Shown here: one piece after another, positions 25,169-32,420 of the stretch
How the letters are laid out: every line of letters begins with the position of its first letter
Position numbering within the stretch: position 1 is the stretch's first letter
NCBI GenBank assembly: GCA_913774845.1
Contig: CAJYJO010000036.1
Location: 1-45,846 of the forward strand
From: an uncultured Microbacterium sp.
GTDB taxonomy: Bacteria > Actinomycetota > Actinomycetes > Actinomycetales > Microbacteriaceae
Reading direction: 5' to 3'
DNA length: 45,846 nucleotides
Program-made: the position numbers and the translations under genes
Notes under the pieces: model-generated
Told to the model about the DNA's origin: nothing
The model's database searches: none
Seen by the model: the letters and a program-made list of their open reading frames with translations, nothing else

Positions 25169-26712
25169 TCAACCTCGCCGACGGGTTCGCGGTCGCGTTC
25201 ACGCCGCAGAACCTCCTCTTCCTCGTCATCGGCGCCGTGCTCGGCACCGCCGTGGGCGTGCTCCCGGGCCTCGGCTCGGCGATGGCGGTCGCCCTGCTGC
25301 TGCCGGTCACCTTCAGCCTCGACCCCACCGGCGCGTTCATCATGTTCGCCTCGATCTACTTCGGGGGTCTGTTCGGGGACTCCACCGCCGGCATCCTGCT
25401 CAACACCCCCGGCAACTCCTCCGCGATCGCGACGACGTTCGAGGGCCATCGCATGGCGAAGGACGGCAGGGCGGCCAAGGCGCTCGGCACCTCGGCGATC
25501 GGCGCCTTCCTCGGCGGCACGATCGCGTGCGTGCTGGTGGTGTTCTTCGCCCCGTACATCGTCGAGCTCGCAAAGGTGTTCGGGCCCGCGGAGTACTTCG
25601 CGCTCGCCGTGTTCGCGTTCGTGGCGATCTCGGCCGTCGTCGCCGACTCGATCGTGCGCGGCCTCGTCGCCCTCGGTCTCGGCTTCGCCCTCGCCCTGGT
25701 CGGGATCGACGGGATGACGGGAGCCGAGCGTTTCACCGGCGGCAGCCCCGTGTTCTTCGACGGCATCTCGATCATCGTCATCACCGTGGGCCTGCTCGCG
25801 ATCGGCGAGGTGCTGCATGTCGCGGGCCACATCCGCCGCGCGGGCGGACCCGGCGAGCTCGTCGCGCCAAGCGGTTCACCGCTTCTCACGCGGCGCGAGT
25901 GGCGGCAGGCGCTGCCCGCGTTCTTGCGCGGCACGGCGTTCGGCGTGCCCTTCGGGGCGATTCCGGTCGGCGGGTCCGAGGTGCCCACGTTCCTCGCGTA
26001 CGGCACCGAGAAGCGCCTCGCCCGCCGCCGCGTCGACACCGACTTCGGCTCGCGTGGAGCGATCCAGGGCGTCGCCGCCCCCGAGGCCGCGGGCAACGCC
26101 ACCGCGGGCTCGGCGATGGGCGCGCTGCTGGGCCTCGGGCTTCCGACCTCGGCGACGGCCGCGATGATGATCGCCGCGTTCCAGCAGTACGGGATGCAGC
26201 CGGGCCCGCTGCTGTTCGAGCGCTCCGGCGAGCTCGTGTGGCCGCTGCTCGCGAGCCTGTTCCTCGGCCTGATCATCCTGCTGATCATCAACCTGCCCTT
26301 CGCGGCGGTGTGGGCGAAGCTGCTGCTGATCCCTCGTCACTACCTCTACGCGGGCATCACGGTCGTCGCGATGCTCGGCGTCTACGCGATCGCCTCGCGC
26401 GTGGTCGACCTGTGGCTGGCGCTCGCGATCGGCGTCGTCGGCTTCGTCATGCGGCGCTTCTCGATCCCGCTCGCGCCCGTGCTGATCGCCGCGATCCTCG
26501 GACCCATGGCCGAGACGCAGATGCGTCGAGCGCTCGCGGTGTCGGAGGGAGACCCGTCGATCTTCGTCTCGTCCCCGCTCACGATCGTGCTGTACGCGCT
26601 GCTGGCGATCATCGTCACGGTCAGCGTCCTGCAGCACGCCCGTCACGCACGGAGCCAGCGTCTCGAGGCCGCCGCCCGCCGCGATGCCCCCATCCCCGCC
26701 GGCCGCCGCTGA
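25156..26712 (+). CDS. tctA: Tripartite tricarboxylate transporter large membrane subunit
   Basis: The sodium- or proton-coupled channel subunit, 518 residues with about 12 hydrophobic segments. The first conserved block is GVLPGLGSAMAVALLLP, then YFGGLFGDSTAGILLNTPG, and the repeated half has GAIPVGGSEVPTFLAYGTE and APEAAGNATAGSAMGALLG, all TctA hallmarks. The GTG start at 25156 is preceded by GGAAGGA. A basic C-terminal tail follows the last helix. The operon is divergent from the CitAB-like pair that probably controls it; a glycerate kinase follows after a 208-bp spacer with a palindromic element. Confidence 0.93.
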   Translation: MDQLINLADGFAVAFTPQNLLFLVIGAVLGTAVGVLPGLGSAMAVALLLPVTFSLDPTGAFIMFASIYFGGLFGDSTAGILLNTPGNSSAIATTFEGHRMAKDGRAAKALGTSAIGAFLGGTIACVLVVFFAPYIVELAKVFGPAEYFALAVFAFVAISAVVADSIVRGLVALGLGFALALVGIDGMTGAERFTGGSPVFFDGISIIVITVGLLAIGEVLHVAGHIRRAGGPGELVAPSGSPLLTRREWRQALPAFLRGTAFGVPFGAIPVGGSEVPTFLAYGTEKRLARRRVDTDFGSRGAIQGVAAPEAAGNATAGSAMGALLGLGLPTSATAAMMIAAFQQYGMQPGPLLFERSGELVWPLLASLFLGLIILLIINLPFAAVWAKLLLIPRHYLYAGITVVAMLGVYAIASRVVDLWLALAIGVVGFVMRRFSIPLAPVLIAAILGPMAETQMRRALAVSEGDPSIFVSSPLTIVLYALLAIIVTVSVLQHARHARSQRLEAAARRDAPIPAGRR

Positions 26713-26754
26713 CCCGCCGGGTCCGCCCCCGCCCGCGCCGGGGCGCGAGTGGGT

Positions 26755-26810
26755 GAGTGTCCAAGACACGCCGTGACGCCCGCGCGCGATACGGCGTTTC
26801 CTGGACGCTC
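26755..26810. repeat. Palindromic element family 1, copy c
   Basis: A 56-bp element with arms GAGTGTCCAAGACACGCCG and CGGCGTTTCCTGGACGCTC, the same length and near-identical arms as the copy at 10434, 16 kb away. It lies between tctA and the glycerate kinase gene. Confidence 0.7.
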
Positions 26811-26920
26811 AACGGCGGGTGCGCGGGCGCGACACGGCGCGCTCGCGCCGCCCGACGCACGCGAACCACCGCCACCCGGGTGCCGACCGACGGGGGATGC
26901 CGACCGGCTAAGGTCGGCGC

Positions 26921-28054
26921 GTGACCACCGTGCTGCTCGCGCCCGACGGTTTCAAGGGCTCGATCACCGCCGTCGCCGCCACCGCCGCGCTCGCCGCCGG
27001 GTGGCACGACGCGCGCCCCGGCGACCTCGCCCTCGCGCGTCCCATGGCCGACGGCGGCGAGGGCACGCTCGAGGCCTTCCTCGCCGCCGTCCCCGGCGCA
27101 CGCCGGATGCCCGTGCGCGTGACCGGCCCGCACGGCCGCGAGGTCGCGGCATCCTGGGCCCTTCTTCCGCCGACGGCCGCGGCGCCGCGCGGTACGGGTG
27201 TGGTCGACCTGGCATCCACGTCGGGCATCGAACTCCTCGAGGGCCGCCTCCGCCCTCTCGACGCCGACACCCGCGGCTTCGGCCAGGCGATCGCCGCGGC
27301 CCTCGATCACGGGGTCTCGCGACTGATCCTCGGCATCGGTTCGAGCGCCTCGACCGATGGCGGATTCGGCGTCCTCGCGGCGCTCGGCGCACGGATCACG
27401 GATGCCGCCGGCGCCGACACCGCACCCGGGTTGCGGGGCCTTCGCACCGCCGTCCGCCTCGACCGTTCCGGTCTGCGCCCGCCCCCGGCCGGCGGGGCCG
27501 TGGTGCTGACCGACGTCCGGAGCCCCCTCATCGGGCCCGCGGGCGCGGCCGCGGTGTTCGGTCCGCAGAAGGGGCTGCTCGACCTCTCCGCGGCGGACGC
27601 TGCCCTCGCCCATGCCGCAGTGCTGCTCGACACCGACCCTTTTGCGCCGGGAGCCGGGGCCGCCGGGGGAACCGGCGCAGCTCTCCGGGCCTGGGGTGCC
27701 GAACTCGTTCCGGGAGCCGAGGTCGTGGCCGATCTCATCGGCCTGGCCGACGCGGTGGCGCGCGCCGACGTCGTCATCACCGGCGAGGGGGCGTTCGACG
27801 CGAGTTCGGGGGCGGGCAAGGTTCCCGGACGCATCGCGTCGCTCGCCGGTCCTCGCCCGGTCGCGCTCGTCGCCGGTCGCATCGCGCCGGATGCCGACAC
27901 CTCGGCGTTCACCACCACGATCTCGCTCGCCGATCTCGCCGGGTCCTCCGCCGCCGCGATTGCCGACCCCGCGCGATGGCTGCGCGCCGCCGGTCGCGCG
28001 CTCGCCGAGCGGATCGGGTCGTTGCCGCCGGCGACGGGTGGGCGAAACTCCTGA
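26921..28054 (+). CDS. Glycerate kinase (GlxK family)
   Basis: Phosphorylates D-glycerate (2- or 3-position) with ATP, linking glycerate from glyoxylate, tartrate or serine breakdown to glycolysis. It is 377 residues, full family length. Conserved blocks are APDGFKGSITAVAA, PMADGGEGTLEAF, LASTSGIELLEGRLRPLDAD, GIGSSASTDGGFGVLAALGA, FGPQKGL and ITGEGAFDASSGAGKVPG. The GTG start at 26921 has no ribosome site but a TAAGGT box exactly 6 bp upstream, suggesting leaderless translation. The last codons and the stop lie inside a family 2 palindromic element (28040-28125), so the C-terminus may have been remodelled by that insertion. Confidence 0.93.
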   Translation: MTTVLLAPDGFKGSITAVAATAALAAGWHDARPGDLALARPMADGGEGTLEAFLAAVPGARRMPVRVTGPHGREVAASWALLPPTAAAPRGTGVVDLASTSGIELLEGRLRPLDADTRGFGQAIAAALDHGVSRLILGIGSSASTDGGFGVLAALGARITDAAGADTAPGLRGLRTAVRLDRSGLRPPPAGGAVVLTDVRSPLIGPAGAAAVFGPQKGLLDLSAADAALAHAAVLLDTDPFAPGAGAAGGTGAALRAWGAELVPGAEVVADLIGLADAVARADVVITGEGAFDASSGAGKVPGRIASLAGPRPVALVAGRIAPDADTSAFTTTISLADLAGSSAAAIADPARWLRAAGRALAERIGSLPPATGGRNS

Positions 28055-28125
28055 GTTTCCGCCGTGGCGGGTGTCTGTTGCCGCGTGTCGGGACCGAGCG
28101 ACGCTGAGTTTCAGGAGTTTCGCCC
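28040..28125. repeat. Palindromic element family 2, copy c
   Basis: An 86-bp element with arms GGGCGAAACTCCTG and CAGGAGTTTCGCCC. It overlaps the 3' end of the glycerate kinase gene and supplies its TGA stop. A C/G-rich low-complexity tract (CGCCCCGGCT repeats, to about 28200) follows before the MarR gene. Confidence 0.8.
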
Positions 28126-28245
28126 CCCCCGGCTCGCCCCCGCGCCGCCCCGCCCCGGCTCGCCCCGCCCCGGCTCGTCCCGGCTCGCGCCGCCCCGCCC
28201 CGTGCAAACGCGGCCATCCCCCCGTGGCTCCGGTACCGTCGTCAT

Positions 28246-28752
28246 GTGGCTACCGCAAGCAGTAAAGACGACGAGGTGGATCTCCTCATCGACGCGTGGT
28301 CGCGGCTGCTGCCCGACATCGACCTCACGCCCCTCGACGTCATGTCGCGCCTGCGTCGCGCGGCCTTCCACCTCTCCAAGCTCCGCACGCGTGCCTTCGC
28401 GAGCGCCGGGATCGCGCTCTGGGAGTTCGACGTTCTGGCCGTGCTCCGCCGGGCGGGCACCGAGTTGAGCGCGACGCGTCTGATCGCGGCGACCATGATC
28501 GGCAGCGCGGCGATGACGAACCGCCTCGACAAACTCGCCGAGCGTGGTCTGGTGCATCGCCGTCCGAATCCGTCCGACGGCCGTGCGATCCTCGTCGCGA
28601 TCACCCCCGAGGGCATCGAGCGCGTCGACGCCGCGATGACCGAGCTCGTCCGCCTCGAGGCCGAGGCGCTGCGCGGAGTCAGCCGCGCCGACCAGGCCCT
28701 GCTCGCCGACGCCCTCCGGGTGCTCGCGGCGGGCGAGACGCACGAGGCGTGA
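28246..28752 (+). CDS. MarR-family transcriptional regulator
   Basis: Homodimeric winged-helix regulator of 168 residues. The central part (ALWEFDVLAVLRRAG, then LSATRLIAATMIGSAAMTNR and LDKLAERGLVHRRPNPSDGR) is the MarR DNA-binding core with its beta-wing. The N-terminal helix region is longer than average. The GTG start at 28246 lacks a ribosome site and has TACCGT exactly 6 bp upstream, so it is probably leaderless. Its stop overlaps the GTG of the downstream homocysteine methyltransferase, so the two proteins are made together. Ligand and targets are unknown. Confidence 0.88.
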   Translation: MATASSKDDEVDLLIDAWSRLLPDIDLTPLDVMSRLRRAAFHLSKLRTRAFASAGIALWEFDVLAVLRRAGTELSATRLIAATMIGSAAMTNRLDKLAERGLVHRRPNPSDGRAILVAITPEGIERVDAAMTELVRLEAEALRGVSRADQALLADALRVLAAGETHEA

Positions 28753-29600
28753 TTGACCTTGCCGCGACGGTGGCGCAGCGCCCCGTCGTCCTCGACGGCG
28801 GACTCGGCACCCTCCTCGAGGCCCGCGGTAACGACGTCACCTCGGCGCTGTGGTCCGCTCGCGTCCTGCGCGATGATCCCGACGAGGTCCGCGCCGCCCA
28901 CGCCGAGTTCGTCGCTGCGGGAGCCGAGGTGGTCATCACCGCCTCGTACCAGCTGAACCTCTGCGGATCGATCCCGGATGCCGAGGTCGAGACGCTGCTG
29001 CGCCGTTCGGTGTCGCTCGCGCGCGAGGCGGGCGACGTCGTCGTCGCGGCATCCGTGGGACCGATCGGCGCCCTGCGCGCCGACGGGAGCGAGTACACCG
29101 GGGACTACGGATTGAGCGTCGCCGAGCTGCGGGCACTGCACCGGCGCCGCCTGCACCTCCTTGCCGACGCGGGCGCCGACGTGCTCGCGATCGAGACCAT
29201 CCCGTCTCCCCTCGAGGTGGAGGCCCTGGCGCTCGAGCTCGCCGAGCTGGGGGTGCCGGCGTTCGTGAGCGTCTCGGCCGACAGCACCGGTTTCGCGGCG
29301 GCCGGTTCCCGGGCCGAGGCGCTGCGCACGGCGGCATCCGTCCCGAACGTGCTGGCCGTCGGCGTCAACTGCTGCGCCCCGGCGACGGTCACCGCCGCGC
29401 TCGCCGAGGCTCCCGACGTGCCGCTCGTGGCGTATCCGAACACGGGGGAGCGGTGGGATGCCGTGACCCGCACCTGGCGCGGCAGTGCCGATCCGTTGGC
29501 CGATGCGGTGCCCTCGTGGGTCGCCGCTGGGGCGCGCCTGGTCGGCGGCTGCTGCCGTTCGACCCCGGCCGACATCGCCGCGATCGCCGCTGCGGTCTAG
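28749..29600 (+). CDS. Homocysteine S-methyltransferase family protein (MmuM-like)
   Basis: Zinc-dependent transfer of a methyl group, probably from S-methylmethionine or SAM, to homocysteine to give methionine. It is 283 residues. N-terminal VVLDGGLGTLLEARG, then AGAEVVITASYQLNL, and the zinc cysteines in AVGVNCCAP and VGGCCRSTP are all present. The GTG start at 28749 overlaps the MarR stop (GTGA) and fits the family N-terminus. Such direct coupling to a MarR regulator suggests induction by a thiol or sulfur compound. Its stop overlaps the convergent small membrane protein gene by a few bases. Confidence 0.9.
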   Translation: MIDLAATVAQRPVVLDGGLGTLLEARGNDVTSALWSARVLRDDPDEVRAAHAEFVAAGAEVVITASYQLNLCGSIPDAEVETLLRRSVSLAREAGDVVVAASVGPIGALRADGSEYTGDYGLSVAELRALHRRRLHLLADAGADVLAIETIPSPLEVEALALELAELGVPAFVSVSADSTGFAAAGSRAEALRTAASVPNVLAVGVNCCAPATVTAALAEAPDVPLVAYPNTGERWDAVTRTWRGSADPLADAVPSWVAAGARLVGGCCRSTPADIAAIAAAV

Positions 29601-29716
29601 CGCCGTCGGCGCTGCACCCACACGAGCACGCCGATCACGACGATCGCCAGAACGATCACGACCGCTCCGGCCCAGAGGACGTCCGCGATGGAGGGCAGCA
29701 GGGGGTTCCGGGTCAT
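29597..29716 (-). CDS. Small single-pass membrane protein (39 residues)
   Basis: An ATG at 29716 opens a 39-codon frame: a short N-terminus MTRNPLLPSIADVL, one hydrophobic helix (AGAVVIVLAIVVIGVLVWV) and a basic tail QRRRR, the layout of a real inner-membrane microprotein with the basic end inside. A TAGCCT box stands exactly 6 bp upstream of the ATG, the same leaderless arrangement seen for several other genes here. Function unknown. It is convergent with the methyltransferase gene and directly follows the Lrp gene on the same strand. Confidence 0.65.
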   Translation of the reverse strand: MTRNPLLPSIADVLWAGAVVIVLAIVVIGVLVWVQRRRR

Positions 29717-29740
29717 GCGCCCAGGCTATCGAGCGCGGCC

Positions 29741-30214
29741 TCAGTCGAAGTCGGCCGCGACCGCGTTGCGGTGGTACTCGAAGATGATGCTGGTGCGAGT
29801 GGATGCCACGCTGTGCCGCGCCGAGAGGTGGTCGACGACGAAGCGGCGGACCGCCGAGGAATCGTCGACGGCGATGTGCACGAGGAAGTCGTCGGCCCCG
29901 CCGAGGAAGAAGAGCTGGATGACGTCCGGATGCCGGCGCACGTCGTGCGCGAACGCGCGGATGCTCTCCTGTCGCTGACCGGGACGCAGGGTCACTCCCA
30001 CGATGGCCTGCAGTCCGCGACCGAGGCGGCTCTGATCCACTGCCGCGTGGAAGCCGGTGATGAGACCCCGATCGACGAGCGAGCGTAGGCGGGCGTGCGC
30101 GGTCGAGGCGGCGACGCCCAGGTCGTCGGCGATCGCGGCGTTCGTGATGCGCGCGTCCGCGGAGAGAAGTTCGATGATGCGGGCGTCATGCGGGTGAAGC
30201 TCGTCGTCGGGCAT
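29741..30214 (-). CDS. Lrp/AsnC-family regulator (AldR-like)
   Basis: Amino-acid-responsive regulator of 157 residues. The N-terminal helix-turn-helix (DARIIELLSADARITNAA, then IADDLGVAASTAHARLRSL) is followed by the RAM ligand domain (VGVTLRPGQRQESIRAF, then FFLGGADDFLVHIAVDD). AAGGATC precedes the start. It is divergent from alanine dehydrogenase across a 155-bp, locally AT-rich spacer, the arrangement of mycobacterial AldR and ald, so control of ald by alanine is the natural inference. Confidence 0.92.
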   Translation of the reverse strand: MPDDELHPHDARIIELLSADARITNAAIADDLGVAASTAHARLRSLVDRGLITGFHAAVDQSRLGRGLQAIVGVTLRPGQRQESIRAFAHDVRRHPDVIQLFFLGGADDFLVHIAVDDSSAVRRFVVDHLSARHSVASTRTSIIFEYHRNAVAADFD

Positions 30215-30369
30215 CGCAGATCCTTCGGTCGATGGGGCTTTCCGGCGCGTTCGTTTTTGATAATACGGCGACTTTTTGGCATCCCGTCGAAAGATCGGCG
30301 GTTTAACGCCACCGAAACACTCGTTTCTGCGATTCTCTCCGCAATGCTCATCCGCTCGAGGAGGAACCC

Positions 30370-31455
30370 GTGCGCGTTTCCGTGCCGACCGAGATCAAGA
30401 ACAACGAGAACCGCGTCGCGATGACGCCCGCGGGTGTCGACGCCCTCGTGCATCGAGGTCACGAGGTGGTCGTCCAGGCCGGGGCGGGGGAGGGGAGCGG
30501 CTTCTCCGACGAGCAGTACCGTGCGGCCGGGGCCGAGGTCGTCGCCACCGCCGATGAGACGTGGGCGCGGGCCGAGCTCCTGGTCAAGGTCAAGGAGCCG
30601 ATCGCCCCCGAGTACGGCTACCTGCGCCCCGATCTGACGCTCTTCACGTACCTGCACCTCGCCGCCGACCGGCCGCTGACCGACGCGCTCGTGTCCTCGG
30701 GGACCACCGCGGTCGCGTACGAGACCGTGCAGACCGCCGATCGGGCCCTCCCGCTTCTCGCCCCGATGAGCGAGGTCGCCGGACGCCTGTCGATCATCGA
30801 GGGAGCGCACCACCTGCTGCGCGCCTCGGGAGGACGCGGGCTCCTCCCCGGCGGCGTCCCCGGCACGCCGCGCGCGAAGGTCGTGGTGATCGGCGGCGGC
30901 GTCGCGGGCGAGCACGCGGCGGCGAACGCCCTCGGGCTCGGCGCTCGTGTGACGGTCGTCGACATCTCGCTCCCCAAGCTCCGCCAGCTCGAGGAGCGAT
31001 TCGGCGGCGCGATCGAGACCCGCGCCTCGACCCGTCTCGAGATCGCGGAGCAGCTCGCCGACGCCGACCTCGTGATCGGCTCGGTGCTGATCCCGGGAGC
31101 GGCGGCGCCCAAGCTCGTCACCGACGAGATGGTCGCCGCGATGAAGCCGGGCGCCGTGCTCGTCGACATCGCCATCGATCAGGGCGGCTGCTTCGAGGGT
31201 TCGCGCCCCACCACGCACGACGCGCCGACGTTCCGCGTGCACGAGGCGCTGTACTACTGCGTCGCGAACATGCCCGGCGCCGTGCCCCACACGTCGACGC
31301 GCGCGTTGTCGAACGCCACCCTGCCGTACATCCTGCGCATCGCCGATCAGGGCTGGGAGGCCGCGGCATCCGCCGACCCCGCCCTCGCGAAGGGCCTGAA
31401 CGTGCGCGCCGGCGAGGTCGTCAACGAGGGCGTCCGCGCCGCCTTCGGCCTCTGA
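30370..31455 (+). CDS. ald: Alanine dehydrogenase
   Basis: NAD-dependent interconversion of L-alanine with pyruvate and ammonia. It is 361 residues. Substrate residues Arg15 (NENRVAMTP), Lys75 (VKVKEPI) and His96 (TYLHLAAD) are in place, as are the nucleotide-binding VVVIGGGVAGEHAA and the C-terminal ANMPGAVPHTSTRALSNAT. GTG start with AGGAGG 5 bp upstream. The promoter region contains the AT-rich stretch tttttgataatac and several A/T runs suited to Lrp-type binding, and it is divergent from the Lrp-family gene. Confidence 0.97.
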   Translation: MRVSVPTEIKNNENRVAMTPAGVDALVHRGHEVVVQAGAGEGSGFSDEQYRAAGAEVVATADETWARAELLVKVKEPIAPEYGYLRPDLTLFTYLHLAADRPLTDALVSSGTTAVAYETVQTADRALPLLAPMSEVAGRLSIIEGAHHLLRASGGRGLLPGGVPGTPRAKVVVIGGGVAGEHAAANALGLGARVTVVDISLPKLRQLEERFGGAIETRASTRLEIAEQLADADLVIGSVLIPGAAAPKLVTDEMVAAMKPGAVLVDIAIDQGGCFEGSRPTTHDAPTFRVHEALYYCVANMPGAVPHTSTRALSNATLPYILRIADQGWEAAASADPALAKGLNVRAGEVVNEGVRAAFGL

Positions 31456-31478
31456 ACGACCGGACCTCCCACGGCAGA

Positions 31479-31763
31479 GGTGGCTGAGCCTGTCGAAGTC
31501 ACCGGCCGGGTGCTCAGGTGGTGTCTGTCGGTGCTTCGGCAGAGGTGGCTGAGCCTGCCGAAGTCACCGGTCGGTTCCCGATCCGGTGCCTATCGGTGCT
31601 TCAGCGGAGGTGGCTGAGCCTGTCGAAGTCACCGGCCGGGTGCTCAGGTGGTGCCTATCGGTGCTTCGGCAGAGGTGGCTGAGCCTGTCGAAGTCATCGG
31701 TCGGTTCCCGATCCGGTGTCTGTCGGTGCTTCGGCAGAGGTGGCTGAGCTTGTCGAAGTCACC
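31479..31763. repeat. Five 25-nt hairpin repeats at an exact 65-bp period (left array)
   Basis: The 25-mer GGTGGCTGAGCCTGTCGAAG plus TCACC recurs at 31479, 31544, 31609, 31674 and 31739 with at most one or two changes. Each unit folds as a 7-bp stem around the 11-nt core GAGCCTGTCGA. Spacers alternate between two types, giving a 130-bp higher-order unit. The array runs into the 3' end of the GIY-YIG gene, whose stop lies in the fourth unit. Confidence 0.9.
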
Positions 31764-32053
31764 GGTCCCGGGTCGGGTCGCGCAAGTCTTGGCAGGTCTG
31801 CTCCGCGGGACGCGATGAGCGCGAGCTTCTTCTCGCGCCGCCAGCCCTGAAGCTGCTTCTCGCGGAGGAAGGCCAGCTCGACCGCGTCGAACCACTCCGC
31901 ATACACGAGCCGCACGGGCCTCCGTCTGCGGGTGAAGGATGCCGCCATCTCGTCGTCGTTGTTGTGCTCCCAGACGCGGCTCTCGAGCTCTCGGCCGGTG
32001 CTGCCGACGTAGAGGGAACCGCCGCGGCACTCGAGGATGTAGGTCCAGGGCAT
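31694..32053 (-). CDS. GIY-YIG nuclease domain protein (UPF0213/YhbQ-like)
   Basis: Putative structure-directed endonuclease of 119 residues. The N-terminus WTYILECRGGSLYVGSTGRE is the GIY-YIG core (here YIL and YVG); Arg in LESRVWEH and the region VRLVYAEWFDAVELAFLREK, which contains the catalytic Glu, follow. The domain ends near residue 85. The last 30 residues (PVTSTSSATSAEAPTDTGSG region) are translated from the hairpin repeat array, which also supplies the stop codon. A CACGAT box sits exactly 6 bp before the ATG. Arrays of the same hairpin core in opposite orientation lie on both sides of the gene. Confidence 0.88.
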   Translation of the reverse strand: MPWTYILECRGGSLYVGSTGRELESRVWEHNNDDEMAASFTRRRRPVRLVYAEWFDAVELAFLREKQLQGWRREKKLALIASRGADLPRLARPDPGPVTSTSSATSAEAPTDTGSGTDR

Positions 32054-32120
32054 TCGCCGATCGTGCCACCGCGACGATCCTGCGCGGGAGCTCCTGTGGA
32101 CAACGTCGCGCGCGGGTCCC

Positions 32121-32389
32121 GGTCCCTTCGACGGGCTCAGGGACCTTCGTGCGGCGTGGTCGGGGGGTGCCGCTCCCTTCGATGGGCTCTGGGACCTTGT
32201 GTGGCGCGTCGCGCGGGTCCCGGTCCCTTCGACGGGCTCAGGGACCTCGTGTGGCGTCGCGGGTGCCGGTCCCTTCGATGGGCTCAGGGACCTCGTCTGG
32301 CGTCGCGCGGGTCCCGGTCCCTTCGACGGGCTCAGGGACCTTCGTGTGGCGTCGCGCGGGTTGCGGTCCCTTCGGCCGGCTCAGGGACC
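32121..32389. repeat. Six 25-nt hairpin repeats (right array, inverted core)
   Basis: The 25-mer GGTCCCTTCGACGGGCTCAG plus GGACC occurs at 32121, 32172, 32222, 32268, 32316 and 32365, spaced 46-51 bp. Each has 7-bp arms (GGTCCCT/AGGGACC) and an 11-nt core TCGACGGGCTC, which is the reverse complement of the left-array core with one change. The spacers are near-copies of one another (gtgtggcgtcgcgcgggt). The array fills the 367-bp gap between the GIY-YIG start and the next gene. Confidence 0.9.
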
Positions 32390-32420
32390 TCGCGGACGGG
32401 AGACGAAGGGTGTCGACGCG

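Noticed and set aside
24508-25830. 440-codon open frame antisense to tctB/tctA
   Set aside because: Shadow frame with Arg/His/Glu-rich low-information sequence.
31479-31763. CRISPR-like array with 65-bp period
   Set aside because: Intervening sequences alternate between two repeated types rather than being unique; no cas genes.
32121-32389. CRISPR-like array of 25-nt repeats with 21-26-nt spacers
   Set aside because: The spacers are near-copies of each other and no cas genes are present; this is a tandem hairpin array.
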